NCBI RefSeq assembly: GCF_036884255.1
Contig: NZ_CP145605.1
Location: 2,914,001-2,978,000 of the forward strand
DNA: 64,000 nt
Source of the DNA: Paenibacillus tundrae
GTDB taxonomy: Bacteria; Bacillota; Bacilli; Paenibacillales; Paenibacillaceae
Reading direction: 5' to 3'
Below are positions 40,469 through 50,198 of the stretch, in pieces. The translations under genes were made by a program, and so were the position numbers. Under the pieces are notes generated by a model. The model was not told where the DNA came from. It made no database searches and worked only from the letters and a program-made list of their open reading frames with translations. Each line of letters opens with the position of its first letter. Position 1 is the stretch's first letter.

Positions 40469-41029
40469 ATGGTGAAGAACCAGGTTAATACGATCCTGGC
40501 GCAAAATTTGAAATCAATCCGGGAAGAACGAAAGTTAAGTCTAGATAAGGTAGCTGAATTAACGGGGATCAGTAAGACAATGTTAGGACAGATTGAGCGT
40601 GGTGTATCTAATCCAACCATCGCAACCGTATGGAAGATTGCTAACGGATTGAAGACCTCTTTTACATCATTAATTCATGAACAGGCTTCAGATACTCTTC
40701 TTGTGAAACGATCGGATGTCCAGCCATGGATTGAGGACAATGGAAAAATACGAATCTATCCCCATTTTCCATTTGAGGATGGACGTCACTTTGAGATGTA
40801 TATGATGGAAATGGATCTGGAAGCTGATCTACAAGCAGAGCCTCATATTGAAGGAAGTGAGGAATTTATTACGGTCTTCGAAGGAGAAGTTGTCATTCGC
40901 ATAGAGGAAGAAGAATACATGGTTCGAGCGGGGGAATCCATTCGTTTCCGAGCGAATAGACCGCATGCATACCAACATTCTGGAGCGGTTACGACGAAAA
41001 TGAGTATGGTAATTCACTATTCAAAATAA
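40469..41029 (+). CDS. XRE-family regulator with cupin domain
   Basis: A 186-residue regulator. The N-terminal helix-turn-helix is NLKSIREERKLSLDKVAELT followed by GISKTMLGQIERGVSNPT. A C-terminal cupin follows (about 115-180), with EGSEEFITVFEGEVVIRIEE and AGESIRFRANRPHAYQH. Such proteins sense small metabolites. It is divergent from the LysE exporter, its probable target. Confidence 0.92.
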   Translation: MVKNQVNTILAQNLKSIREERKLSLDKVAELTGISKTMLGQIERGVSNPTIATVWKIANGLKTSFTSLIHEQASDTLLVKRSDVQPWIEDNGKIRIYPHFPFEDGRHFEMYMMEMDLEADLQAEPHIEGSEEFITVFEGEVVIRIEEEEYMVRAGESIRFRANRPHAYQHSGAVTTKMSMVIHYSK

Positions 41030-41125
41030 GGAAGTTAAAAATTAAAACAAATGATTGACAATGCATTCAAATGCGGTTTTAATTATATAGACCGATTGTT
41101 ATAATTTTTTGAAGGAAGTGGCTCC

Positions 41126-41704
41126 ATGAGTGAAAAGTCCAATGCTAGAGAGCTTATTGTCAGCACAGCAGCGAGACTGTTTTTTTCACAAGGATATCAT
41201 GCGACAGGTCTGAATCAGATCATCAAGGAGAGCGGTACGCCGAAGGGATCGTTGTATCACTATTTCCCAAGCGGCAAGGAAGAGCTGGCACACGTATGCA
41301 TTGAGAAAGCCAATCAGCATATCCTACAGGTGTTTGAAGAGACGTTTGCTGCACATGACAACACGGGAGACGCCATTCAGCAATTCATCCATGACTTGGC
41401 TGACGAGACGGAAGCTGCAGGATTTACGGGTTTTTTGCCGTTTAGTTTCTGGGCAGCCGTAGAGACTTCCTGTATCAGTCATCAATTGCGAATTGCGTGT
41501 CAGGGTGTATTCGCTGATTGGCAGCAGATCATCAAGAAACATCTGTTATTGGATGGCATGAATGAAGAAAAGGCACGTGATACAGCACTTCTGATCATCT
41601 CCATGATGGAGGGAGCACTGATTATCAGCCTGACGAATCAGGACAAACAGCCTCTGCTGACGGCTGCTGATTACTTGTCGGTAGCGGCGAAAAACGCCCT
41701 ATAA
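41126..41704 (+). CDS. TetR-family regulator (LmrA-like)
   Basis: A 192-residue repressor. The helix-turn-helix reads GYHATGLNQIIKESGTPKGSLYHYFPSGKEEL across two helices, typical of the LmrA/YxaF group, which controls multidrug MFS pumps. It is followed 240 bases on by a DHA2 pump, the likely target. The start is ATG behind GAAGGAAG. Confidence 0.9.
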   Translation: MSEKSNARELIVSTAARLFFSQGYHATGLNQIIKESGTPKGSLYHYFPSGKEELAHVCIEKANQHILQVFEETFAAHDNTGDAIQQFIHDLADETEAAGFTGFLPFSFWAAVETSCISHQLRIACQGVFADWQQIIKKHLLLDGMNEEKARDTALLIISMMEGALIISLTNQDKQPLLTAADYLSVAAKNAL

Positions 41705-41729
41705 GTAAGCTATATAAATCGAACTTAGT

Positions 41730-41945
41730 CATTACACGGGAACGGAGGGGACAGAAATAACATGAAGAAGCAAAGCGTTCGCCTTTATCACCGGATTTTC
41801 CCTTTGGAGAAGGGAATCAAAAAAATCTGGGGATAACAGCGATCGGAAAGTTATTCTGTCATCGGAGTGGCAAGTGTAATATGCGTAAGTTCATTTATAT
41901 AGACAAAGAGAGAAATAGTTTGAAACGTTTGAGGAGGATGGGATC
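41730..41945 (+). promoter_or_regulatory. Structured leader of the DHA2 pump gene
   Basis: The gap between TetR and the pump has several hairpins: GATTTTCCCTT with AAGGGAATC (about 41795-41820), and GATAACAG (41833 on) with CTGTCATC about 20 bases later. A 24-codon frame, MKKQSVRLYHRIFPLEKGIK..., starts at 41762 behind GGAGGGGA and ends at the second hairpin. The layout suggests an RNA leader or a dispersed element. No known riboswitch class was recognised. Confidence 0.4.
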
Positions 41946-43439
41946 GTGGAGGCTTCCATGAAAGGCGGTTCTGTACAGAACCAGGAAGAAACAAAGCAAT
42001 ATAAGGTGTTTCCAATCTTATTTGCTATGTTATTAAGTGGATTTATCGGATTGTTCGGCGAGACAGCATTGAATGTGGCACTAACGCCACTGATGGGATT
42101 GCTGGAAGTTGGCCCAACGACGATCCAATGGTTGACTACAGGATATTTGCTCGTTCTAGGTATTCTGGTGCCGGTATCCGGTATGTTATTACAATGGTTT
42201 ACAACGAGACAGTTGTTCACAACTTCTCTGATATTCTCCATAGCAGGAACATTTGTAGCTGCTCTTGCACCTAGCTTCGAAATTTTATTAGTGGCTAGGG
42301 TATTACAAGCGGTCGGTACAGCATTACTTCTTCCGCTCATGTTCAACACCATTTTGGTTATTTTCCCGATTGAGAAGCGCGGTGCAGCTATGGGTCTGAT
42401 CGGTCTCGTTATTATGTTCGCACCTGCCAGTGGTCCGAGTATCTCGGGTCTGATCTTGGCTAATCTGAGCTGGCACTGGATCTTCTGGATTTCGTTGCCG
42501 TTCTTCGTAATCTCCTTAATTTGTGGTTTGCTGTTCTTGCCGAATATTTCGACCTTGACGAAGCCAAAAATTGATGTGCTTTCCATCGTTCTATCTACAC
42601 TTGGATTCGGCGGTATAGTATATGGATTCAGTAGTGCAGGTGGTCATGGAGATACCGGCGGTGGATGGACAAGTCCAGTCGTAGTGATTACGCTCGTTAT
42701 TGGTGTGCTGTCCTTGTTAATCTTCAGCATCCGCCAATTGAAAATGAAGCAACCTATGATGGATCTGCGAGCTTTCAAATATCCGATGTTCACAATCGGT
42801 CTGATCTTGATCTTCATCTGTATGATGATGATGTTGTCTTCCATGTTGATTCTTCCGATGTATCTGCAGCAAGGTATGGCAGTTACAGCATTGACTGCGG
42901 GACTTGTATTGTTGCCGGGTAGCTTGCTCAATGGATTCTTGTCTCCAGTGATGGGACGTCTCTTCGATAAATTCGGCCCGAAATGGCTCGTTAGAATTGG
43001 GCTTGCAGTTGTTGCGGTTGTTCTATTTATGTATTCAACTATTACTGCAACCACAGCGCTGGGTACAATCATTACATTACATGTATTTATGATGGTCGGA
43101 ATCTCGATGATCATGATGCCTGCTCAAACAAATGGTTTGAACCAATTGCCACCAGCATATTATCCTCATGGTACAGCAATCATGAACACACTCCAACAAG
43201 TATCGGGTGCGATTGGTACGGCCGTAGCTGTAAGTATTCTGAGTGCTGGTCAGACTCGATTCTTAAGCGGAGTGGCGAACCCTGAAAGTCCTGAGAATCA
43301 ATTGGCAGGCTTCACATCCGGTGTACAAAATGCCTTTGTTTTTGCACTAGTGCTTGCGCTAATCGGACTGGTCACTTCCTTCTTCATTAAACGTGTTAAA
43401 GTAGGTAACCAACAGGGTCAGCAAGGTCCTATGCATTAA
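41946..43439 (+). CDS. DHA2-family MFS multidrug transporter
   Basis: A 497-residue pump with about fourteen membrane helices, of the EmrB/QacA/LmrB type. Marks are LTPLMGLLEVGPTTIQWLTTGYLL, the helix 4-5 region ARVLQAVGTALLLPLMFN, and MGLIGLVIMFAPASGPSISG. GTG 41946 follows GAGGAGGATGG; ATG 41958 is the alternative. It is under a TetR regulator and ends at the terminator at 43461. Confidence 0.92.
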   Translation: MEASMKGGSVQNQEETKQYKVFPILFAMLLSGFIGLFGETALNVALTPLMGLLEVGPTTIQWLTTGYLLVLGILVPVSGMLLQWFTTRQLFTTSLIFSIAGTFVAALAPSFEILLVARVLQAVGTALLLPLMFNTILVIFPIEKRGAAMGLIGLVIMFAPASGPSISGLILANLSWHWIFWISLPFFVISLICGLLFLPNISTLTKPKIDVLSIVLSTLGFGGIVYGFSSAGGHGDTGGGWTSPVVVITLVIGVLSLLIFSIRQLKMKQPMMDLRAFKYPMFTIGLILIFICMMMMLSSMLILPMYLQQGMAVTALTAGLVLLPGSLLNGFLSPVMGRLFDKFGPKWLVRIGLAVVAVVLFMYSTITATTALGTIITLHVFMMVGISMIMMPAQTNGLNQLPPAYYPHGTAIMNTLQQVSGAIGTAVAVSILSAGQTRFLSGVANPESPENQLAGFTSGVQNAFVFALVLALIGLVTSFFIKRVKVGNQQGQQGPMH

Positions 43440-43460
43440 TGTATATTAGATATTAAACGC

Positions 43461-43511
43461 AAAAAAACGGTACACTTCCTGTTTATGCAGGGAGGTGCCG
43501 TTTTTTTTTGT
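43461..43511 (+). terminator. Terminator after the DHA2 pump gene
   Basis: AAAACGGTACACTTCCTG pairs with CAGGGAGGTGCCGTTTT with one mismatch, followed by a long T-run. Confidence 0.88.
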
Positions 43512-43543
43512 GTCTTGACGTGAAACGGGTTTCAACCTGTCGA

Positions 43544-43900
43544 GGGACAAGAACATTGTCCCATTGAAGTCGCTATTTTAGCGGCTTTTTTATTTTATCG
43601 GTACAAGTTCTTGTCCCGAGCCAAGGACAAGAACTTGTACCGATTACCGAAATGGACAAGAACATAGTCCGATTGCCGATTAGGTGAGCATCAAAAAAAA
43701 CGATGTGATTTAAGACTCAACAGGCAGCATATTGTAGCACAGTTATCAATTTTTTTATGGAATAAACAGCTCGATAGAAATAAAAATGGGCGGGTACGTA
43801 TTAAAAAAGCGAAATATTGGCATTAGAACTAGCCGCTGAGGACAAGAACTTGTACCGATTACCTGAATTAGACAAGAACATGTTCTCATTGCCGATTAGG
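43544..43900. repeat. GGACAAGAAC dyad repeat family
   Basis: Six copies of a GGACAAGAAC(A/T)TxGTCC/TACCG(A)TT-type unit were found. They lie at 43544 (next to a TCGCTATTTTAGCGGC terminator-like hairpin), inverted at 43599-43616, direct at 43625 and 43654, and direct at 43840 and 43870. The inverted copy and the next one form an 18-base perfect dyad with an 8-base loop. The last four are two tandem pairs with 29-30-base spacing, separated by about 150 bases. No coding capacity is seen. They look like a dispersed intergenic repeat. Confidence 0.7.
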
Positions 43901-43968
43901 CGTTTATCTAATCGTTATTTTGCCTGTTAATCCATTAAACTAATAGGCAGATTAGTTTAATTATAAAG

Positions 43969-44004
43969 CCCAAACTCTTGTCCCTGTTTAGGGAGAGAGT
44001 TTGG
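43969..44004. repeat. Inverted repeat CCAAACTCT/AGAGTTTGG
   Basis: CCAAACTCTTGTCCCT folds onto AGGGAGAGAGTTTGG with loop GTTT. It also contains the CTTGTCC motif of the neighbouring repeat family. Confidence 0.5.
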
Positions 44005-44088
44005 TCCCTTTACTTTATTAAACTGTCGATTATGCATAATGGCCTGATGTATGTCGATCCAGACGGCAGACATACTATTGTTTACTTC

Positions 44089-44202
44089 TTAATCTTCAAG
44101 CTGGGCTTCTCTTAGCTGTTCATGAATGTTACAAACATAGTAATACGATAACATATGAATCAGATCATATTCAGGTTTGTAATGAGGGCGATACTCTTCA
44201 AT
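44089..44202 (-). pseudogene. Possible protein-coding remnant on the minus strand
   Basis: A 37-codon stretch ending at a TAA (44089-44091) reads EEYRPHYKPEYDLIHMLSYY followed by YVCNIHEQLREAQLED. It has protein-like composition but no start codon with a ribosome site. It may be the tail of a decayed gene. The rest of 44206-44680 shows no intact gene. Confidence 0.25.
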
Positions 44203-44741
44203 TTATTAACCAAACTCCCTTGTAACTTGTAGGAAAGAAAGCCTGCTTGACACCAACAATCCCCTTCGCCAAGAATATAATTATTTGGCCCACTTCAGGC
44301 ACCCTTGTCGCTTCACATATTACTTCTGCTGGTAATCACTTACTCTGTCTTTAACCGGCTAATCTCTTGGGGGTGGAAGTCCGTGGAACTGGTGCAAGTT
44401 AGGACCTTTGCCATGTAGAAACTCTGTTCTCATCTTAATCTTCTTTCATCACCAGTTTTACCGCAAAGTCTAAGGAAAGCTGTTCTCAACCCGATCTTAT
44501 CGCTAAGTCATAGTTCCTGTTGACTAGTTGGCCGTCTAAATTGCTCAGGAAACTTTATTTTTTCTTAGCGACTCCTCCTTTCAGACCCATTCAACTCTCT
44601 TTGATCATTGGCTCCGACCTCTAAAGACATATAATCTATCAGGTTAACGTTGTTGGAAAAGTGTGCTAGCCTTAACTAAAAATAAAATTTGACGAACTTA
44701 TTGACCGTCTAAACCTCCGCCGAGATATTAGTCGCAACCCA

Positions 44742-47700
44742 TTGTTTGATGTAATGTTTGTACTGCATAACCATGAGGGTAACGTCTCGGAGCTACGTCT
44801 TGACAAACGGACAGTGATGCGCCAATACAACGACTTGAAGCATGAGCCGGCAAAAGTTGATTTGACGCTGGTCGTGACAACTGGAGGAGACAATAGTCTT
44901 CAATGGTCGTTCGAGTATAGCGTTGATTTGTTTCGCCAGGAAACCATAGAGCGACTGTCGGCGAATTTTGCACAGTTGTTACAAATAGTTGCAACGGAGC
45001 CTGATATGTTGATTGGCGACATTAGCCTGCTGACAGAGCAGGAGAAGCAAGGGACAACGGAGTCCTGGCATGGAAAGGCAGCGGAATATCCACGGGAGCG
45101 AGCGATGCACGAGCTGTTCGAGCAACAAGTGAGGCAGACCCCGCAACGAATCGCAATTCGCGCGGGAGAGCGTAGCTGGAGCTACGCCGAGCTGAATGAA
45201 CGGGCGAATAGCATAGCGGAAAAGCTACTGTCATATGGCGTAGCTGCCGAGGATCGGATCGGGCTACTGGCGGAACATTCGCCGGAGCTGGTGGCGGCAA
45301 TCTGGGGCATACTCAAGGCGGGGGCGGCTTATGTACCGATCGATCCGTCGTATCCGCAGGAGCGCATTCGATACATTGTAGAAGATAGTAAAATGGCGTT
45401 ATTACTGACGGAGGCACGACTGGAATCGCAGGTTCCTGCAGGCGTGGTCTGGCTGGACATCGACGCAGGAGCGGAAGTTCATCTCGTTAAGGAATCCAAA
45501 GCTGGTGCAGCAGTTGTTACTGGAAGCAGAGAAATGAACGAGACGGACGGGCATCAAGCACCTGTGAATGTGGGCATCGATGTAAAATCGTCGCAACTCA
45601 TGTATATGATCTATACCTCTGGATCGACAGGAAAACCGAAGGGGGTCATGGTTGCGCATCAGAGCGCAGTGAACTATGTATGGTGGGCGTGCAAGGTGTA
45701 TGCCGGTGGAGAGCCGATAGACGTGGCATTGTATTCATCGATTGCCTTCGATCTGACGGTGACGTCGCTGTATGTGCCGCTACTGACCGGGGGTAGCATC
45801 GTTATCCATGCAAACGCAGATAGAACGGTTGCTATTGCCGAGATTGCCGCAGCGGACGAAGTGGAACTACTGAAACTGACGCCGACGCATCTACGTCTGT
45901 TGCTACTCAGCGGTCATCGTCCGAAGCGGTTACGGAGCTTAATTGTAGGCGGCGAGGCGCTAGAGACGGAGCTAGCGCGGAGGATTCACGAGCAGTTTGA
46001 GGGAAGAGTCACCATCTACAACGAGTACGGGCCGACAGAGACGGTGGTGGGTTGTATGTTGCATGCCTATGACCCCTCACGCGACTTGAACGCAACGGTG
46101 CCGATCGGCTTTCCGGGAGACAATGTGAGCCTATACGTACTGGATCGCTGGTTGCAACCGGTACCTGATGGAGCAGTCGGGGAACTCTATATCGCTGGTG
46201 ACGGCGTGTCGCGTGGCTACTGGAATCGGGAGGAGCTGACCGCGGAGCGATTCGTAGCCGACCCATTCATAACAGGGCGGCGGATGTACCGAACTGGCGA
46301 CCTTGCGCGTAGGCTGGTGGACGGGACGCTACTGTACCTGGGCCGGGAAGACGAGCAGGTTAAGGTGCGAGGGTACCGGATTGAAACGGGCGAGATCGAA
46401 GCGCAGTTACTGGAACAAGGAAGTGTGCGTGAAGTAGCTGTCGTTGCCCGGCAAGAAGGCGAAGCGGGCCTTAGCCTGTGGGCGTATGTAACCGCAGATC
46501 AACCTGTGGAGACGAGTGAATTATCCCGTTATCTGAAGGAACGGTTGCCAGAATATATGGTGCCGACGGGTATAGTGCAACTGGAGCAGCTACCGCTGAC
46601 ACCGAACGGCAAGACCGACCGGAGGAAGCTGATGGAGGCTCCGCTGCGACCGGAGCAGGCGATTGTCCATGCTAAGCCGCAGGGAGAGACGGAAAAGCGA
46701 TTGGCGTTATTATGGGAACAAGTACTCGGAGTGGACCAGATTGGACGGACGGATCACTTCTTCGAACATGGTGGTCATTCATTGAAGGCGATCCTGATGC
46801 TGTCGAAGGTGCAGAAGGAGTTCGGCGTTACCGTACCGCTGCAGACCCTGTTTGACATGCCGACGATTGCCGGACTGGCAGCATATCTGATCGAACACGG
46901 AATGACGGAGGTGATGCAATCCTCCGAAGAGAATCAGAGTGGACTGGACGACAAATCATTATTGCCAACCTTTGAACGAATTCAAGTTACCGCAGCTAGG
47001 ACGTACTATCCAGCCTCAACTGCACAGAAGCGTCTTTACGTTCTCAATCATTTGGCAGACATCACTTATAATGTACCTGATATTACGCTTGTTCGCGGCC
47101 CGCTGGATTTAGCCAGACTGCAGGGCGCTGTACAAGCGCTGGTTGACAGGCATGAGACGTTGCGCACCTCGTTTAGTTGGGTCGATGGTGAACTTGTTCA
47201 ACGGGTACATGAGGATACTACGATCACAATCCCATACTCCGAGGCTGAGGAGGAGGAGGAGATTGAGGAGCGGATTGAAGCGTTTGTAAGACCTTTCGAT
47301 CTTAAGACTGCTCCACTACTACGTATGGAAATCATCAAGCTGGGCGAGGAAAGGCATCTCATGCTCACTGATATGCACCATATCATTACAGATGGTGTCT
47401 CGATGGAGATTTTCGGTGATGAGCTTGCGGCTCTCTACTCGAGTAAGACACTGCCTCCGATAAGCATTCAATACAAAGATTATGCGCTCTGGCAACTTTC
47501 CGCTCAGGGTGAGCAGCGCAAGAAGGCGGCAGAGGCCTATTGGCTCAGCGCGTTCGCTGATGCGGGTCCGCTTCTTGAGTTACCGATCGATTATCCCCGT
47601 CCGTCGATTCAGAGCTTCAGGGGCGGTAGGGTCGATTTCAAAGTACCAGAACACACCGTAGAGGCTCTATTTCAGCTTGCTCAGGAGACAGGATCCACGC

Positions 47701-50120
47701 TCTACATGATTTTGCTGGCTACGTATAATGTGTTGCTCTCCAGGTACAGCGGGCAAGAGGATATTGTGGTTGGCACGACGATTGCAGGACGCAACCATGC
47801 AGATACAGCCCATATGATCGGAGCTTTCATTAATACGTTGGCACTACGTAATACGCCGCGGGGCGAAAACTCCTTTACGGAGCTGTTGGAGCAAGTAAAA
47901 CGTAATACACTGGCAGCCTACGAGTATCAGGATTACGCGTTTGAAGAATTGGTTGACCGATTAAATACACGGCGTGATGTCAGCCGCAATCCCCTCTTCG
48001 ATACGATGTTTGTGCTCCACAATCATGGCAAAGGGGAGCTAGTGAAAAATCTGGGGCATGGCGTAAAGCTCTTTCCGTACGGAGGTTTTCAGCATCGTGT
48101 TGCTAAGTTCGACCTGACGCTGGTCGTTACCTTAACTGAAGATCAACAGCTCTTCTGGAGCCTAGAATACTGCGCCGATTTGTTCCGTCATGAGACGATC
48201 CAACGCATGGCGAAGCATTTCATGCAGCTACTACGAAGCGCTACTGAGAATCCGGGGCAAAATCTTCAGAGTATGGTGATGCTATCGGAGGCGGAGAGAT
48301 ATGAAGTCATAGAAGAGTTTAATGCAACGAAACAGCCGCTTCATGAGCGTGATACGGTAGTGAGTCGCTTCGAAGATCAAGCCTGGATGTCTGGGGAACA
48401 GGTTGCAGTGCTTGCTTCAAATGCCGAACCTTATACGGGGCAGCTGACTTATGCGGAGCTACTTGCACGGGCTGATCATATGTCCAGTTGGCTACGCGCA
48501 AATGGCATTCGTAAAGGTGATATTGTCGGACTGATGGTCGAGCGTTCGACGGATATGCTGGTGGGGTTACTCGGGATATTGAAGGCCGGTGCGGTCTATC
48601 TGCCAATTGATCCAACATACCCTAAAAAACGAATCGAGTACATGCTACTCGACAGTGGTTGCAGCTACGTTGTCACGAAGGAGAGCTTTAGCATGAGTAT
48701 TGATCATGCTGTGAATATCCTGCTTCTAGAGCAGTTAGATAGTTTTACGCCACATGTGAGCGAGTACGATGAACAGGTGTCACTCGGGCCGGATGATGCC
48801 TGCTATCTGCTGTACACTTCGGGAACAAGCCGTAAGCCGAAGGGAGTACAGATCGGACACGGCTCACTACTCAATAGGCTGCAATGGATGCAACGGGCAT
48901 ATCCGATTGGCTCGGGTGATGTATTGCTGCAGAAGACACCGTTTACCTTCGACGTCTCGCTCTGGGAACTACTGTGGGGCATAATGTATGGCGCACGTGT
49001 GATCATGCTGGAGCCTGGACGTGAACGGGAGCCAAAGGCGATCATTGAGGCAATAGAGCGTCATGAGGTAACGGTTGTTCATTATGTGCCGTCGATGTTG
49101 GGAGCTTTTCTAAGCTATGTTGATGTCCACAATGCTGCGACTCGCCTGCGCTCACTTCGATATGTGTTTGCTAGCGGGGAGCCGCTAAAGCCGAGTCATG
49201 TTGAATGCTTCTATTCTCTGCTGAATATTCAAGCGACAAAACTAATCAATTTGTACGACCCGACCGAGGCCACAATTGATGTAACAGCATATGAATGTCC
49301 CGAGCATATAACTTCTGTGTCAGTGCCAATTGGTAAGCCGATTGATAACACTACCCTATGGGTGTTAAGTGATGGCAAGCTCCAGCCTGTCGGCGTGAAG
49401 GGAGAACTGTATATTGGGGGAGTAGCCTTGGCGAAGGGCTATGTTGGTAGCAAGGAACTGACGGAAGAGAGGTTCATCCCCCATCCTTACAACCCGCAAG
49501 AACGCTTATACCGTACAGGTGATATGGGACGCTGGCTGCCTAATGGGGATATAGAGTATCTGGGACGGATCGATGAACAAGTGAAGGTTCGGGGGTATCG
49601 GATTGAGCCCGCCGAGATAGAGGCTTGCTTGTGCGAGATTGAATTTGTAAGAGAAGCAGTCGTGCTGGCGAAGGAGGAGCGGCTAATCGGCTTCATCGTA
49701 GCTGATATCGAGCCAGATGTAATGATGGTGAGGATGTTGCTCTCCTTCACGTTGCCCGATTACATGATACCGGATCAGATCCTATTCATCGAGTCGATCC
49801 CACTGAACGCTAACGGGAAGACAGATAAAAGCAAGCTCATTCAGCTTAGCCTACCGGTAGAAGACAGGGCAAGCTATGTGGCACCTGAGAGCGAGCTGGA
49901 GAAAACGCTCGTCCTCATCTGGCAACAGGTTCTTGGTGTATCACCGATTGGAGTCACAGACAACTTTTTCGAGTTAGGTGGAACTTCCATTCAGGCTGTC
50001 CTCTTGGAGGTTGAGATGGAGCAACATGACCTTGACCCAGAGGATTTGATCGTATTTCGCTTTCATACTATTCGTGAGATGGCACATTATTTGAGCCACA
50101 GAGAAATCGCTCACGGATAA
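44742..50120 (+). CDS. 5'-truncated non-ribosomal peptide synthetase (C*-A-T-C-A-T)
   Basis: The frame is open from 44676 and gives 1792 residues from its first possible start (TTG 44742). The NRPS match begins abruptly at 44688, inside the last 120 residues of a condensation domain ([20 protein letters not shown]). Then follow A1 ([11 protein letters not shown] near 290), T1 (GGHSL near 674), a full C domain (HHIITDG near 878), A2 ([11 protein letters not shown] near 1356) and T2 (GGTSI near 1745). There is no epimerase and no thioesterase. Specificity codes read by eye are DLTKIGEVGK (Asn) and DVWHFSLIDK (Ser). No ribosome site precedes it, so it is probably a broken or relic gene. GC appears higher than in its neighbours. 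Confidence 0.85.
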   Translation: MFDVMFVLHNHEGNVSELRLDKRTVMRQYNDLKHEPAKVDLTLVVTTGGDNSLQWSFEYSVDLFRQETIERLSANFAQLLQIVATEPDMLIGDISLLTEQEKQGTTESWHGKAAEYPRERAMHELFEQQVRQTPQRIAIRAGERSWSYAELNERANSIAEKLLSYGVAAEDRIGLLAEHSPELVAAIWGILKAGAAYVPIDPSYPQERIRYIVEDSKMALLLTEARLESQVPAGVVWLDIDAGAEVHLVKESKAGAAVVTGSREMNETDGHQAPVNVGIDVKSSQLMYMIYTSGSTGKPKGVMVAHQSAVNYVWWACKVYAGGEPIDVALYSSIAFDLTVTSLYVPLLTGGSIVIHANADRTVAIAEIAAADEVELLKLTPTHLRLLLLSGHRPKRLRSLIVGGEALETELARRIHEQFEGRVTIYNEYGPTETVVGCMLHAYDPSRDLNATVPIGFPGDNVSLYVLDRWLQPVPDGAVGELYIAGDGVSRGYWNREELTAERFVADPFITGRRMYRTGDLARRLVDGTLLYLGREDEQVKVRGYRIETGEIEAQLLEQGSVREVAVVARQEGEAGLSLWAYVTADQPVETSELSRYLKERLPEYMVPTGIVQLEQLPLTPNGKTDRRKLMEAPLRPEQAIVHAKPQGETEKRLALLWEQVLGVDQIGRTDHFFEHGGHSLKAILMLSKVQKEFGVTVPLQTLFDMPTIAGLAAYLIEHGMTEVMQSSEENQSGLDDKSLLPTFERIQVTAARTYYPASTAQKRLYVLNHLADITYNVPDITLVRGPLDLARLQGAVQALVDRHETLRTSFSWVDGELVQRVHEDTTITIPYSEAEEEEEIEERIEAFVRPFDLKTAPLLRMEIIKLGEERHLMLTDMHHIITDGVSMEIFGDELAALYSSKTLPPISIQYKDYALWQLSAQGEQRKKAAEAYWLSAFADAGPLLELPIDYPRPSIQSFRGGRVDFKVPEHTVEALFQLAQETGSTLYMILLATYNVLLSRYSGQEDIVVGTTIAGRNHADTAHMIGAFINTLALRNTPRGENSFTELLEQVKRNTLAAYEYQDYAFEELVDRLNTRRDVSRNPLFDTMFVLHNHGKGELVKNLGHGVKLFPYGGFQHRVAKFDLTLVVTLTEDQQLFWSLEYCADLFRHETIQRMAKHFMQLLRSATENPGQNLQSMVMLSEAERYEVIEEFNATKQPLHERDTVVSRFEDQAWMSGEQVAVLASNAEPYTGQLTYAELLARADHMSSWLRANGIRKGDIVGLMVERSTDMLVGLLGILKAGAVYLPIDPTYPKKRIEYMLLDSGCSYVVTKESFSMSIDHAVNILLLEQLDSFTPHVSEYDEQVSLGPDDACYLLYTSGTSRKPKGVQIGHGSLLNRLQWMQRAYPIGSGDVLLQKTPFTFDVSLWELLWGIMYGARVIMLEPGREREPKAIIEAIERHEVTVVHYVPSMLGAFLSYVDVHNAATRLRSLRYVFASGEPLKPSHVECFYSLLNIQATKLINLYDPTEATIDVTAYECPEHITSVSVPIGKPIDNTTLWVLSDGKLQPVGVKGELYIGGVALAKGYVGSKELTEERFIPHPYNPQERLYRTGDMGRWLPNGDIEYLGRIDEQVKVRGYRIEPAEIEACLCEIEFVREAVVLAKEERLIGFIVADIEPDVMMVRMLLSFTLPDYMIPDQILFIESIPLNANGKTDKSKLIQLSLPVEDRASYVAPESELEKTLVLIWQQVLGVSPIGVTDNFFELGGTSIQAVLLEVEMEQHDLDPEDLIVFRFHTIREMAHYLSHREIAHG

Positions 50121-50126
50121 ACACAT

Positions 50127-50174
50127 GGTGGAGGGCGGCCATGGTCTGCTAGTGCCGTCTTCCACCTTTATCTT
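50127..50174 (+). terminator. Hairpin between NRPS and ABC exporter
   Basis: GGTGGAGGGCGGC (50127-50139) pairs fully, with two G-U, with GCCGTCTTCCACC (50154-50166), followed by TTTATCTT. It is a weak terminator or an attenuator between the NRPS and the exporters. Confidence 0.6.
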
Positions 50175-50198
50175 GCATTGCAGGGGGGGCAAAGTCGC

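Noticed and set aside
44032..44115. Plus-strand fragment MYVDPDGRHTIVYF, similar to the YxDPxGR end of RHS cores
   Set aside because: The match is only about seven residues, and the frame is antisense to an equally plausible scrap. There are no upstream YD repeats, so a toxin remnant cannot be supported.
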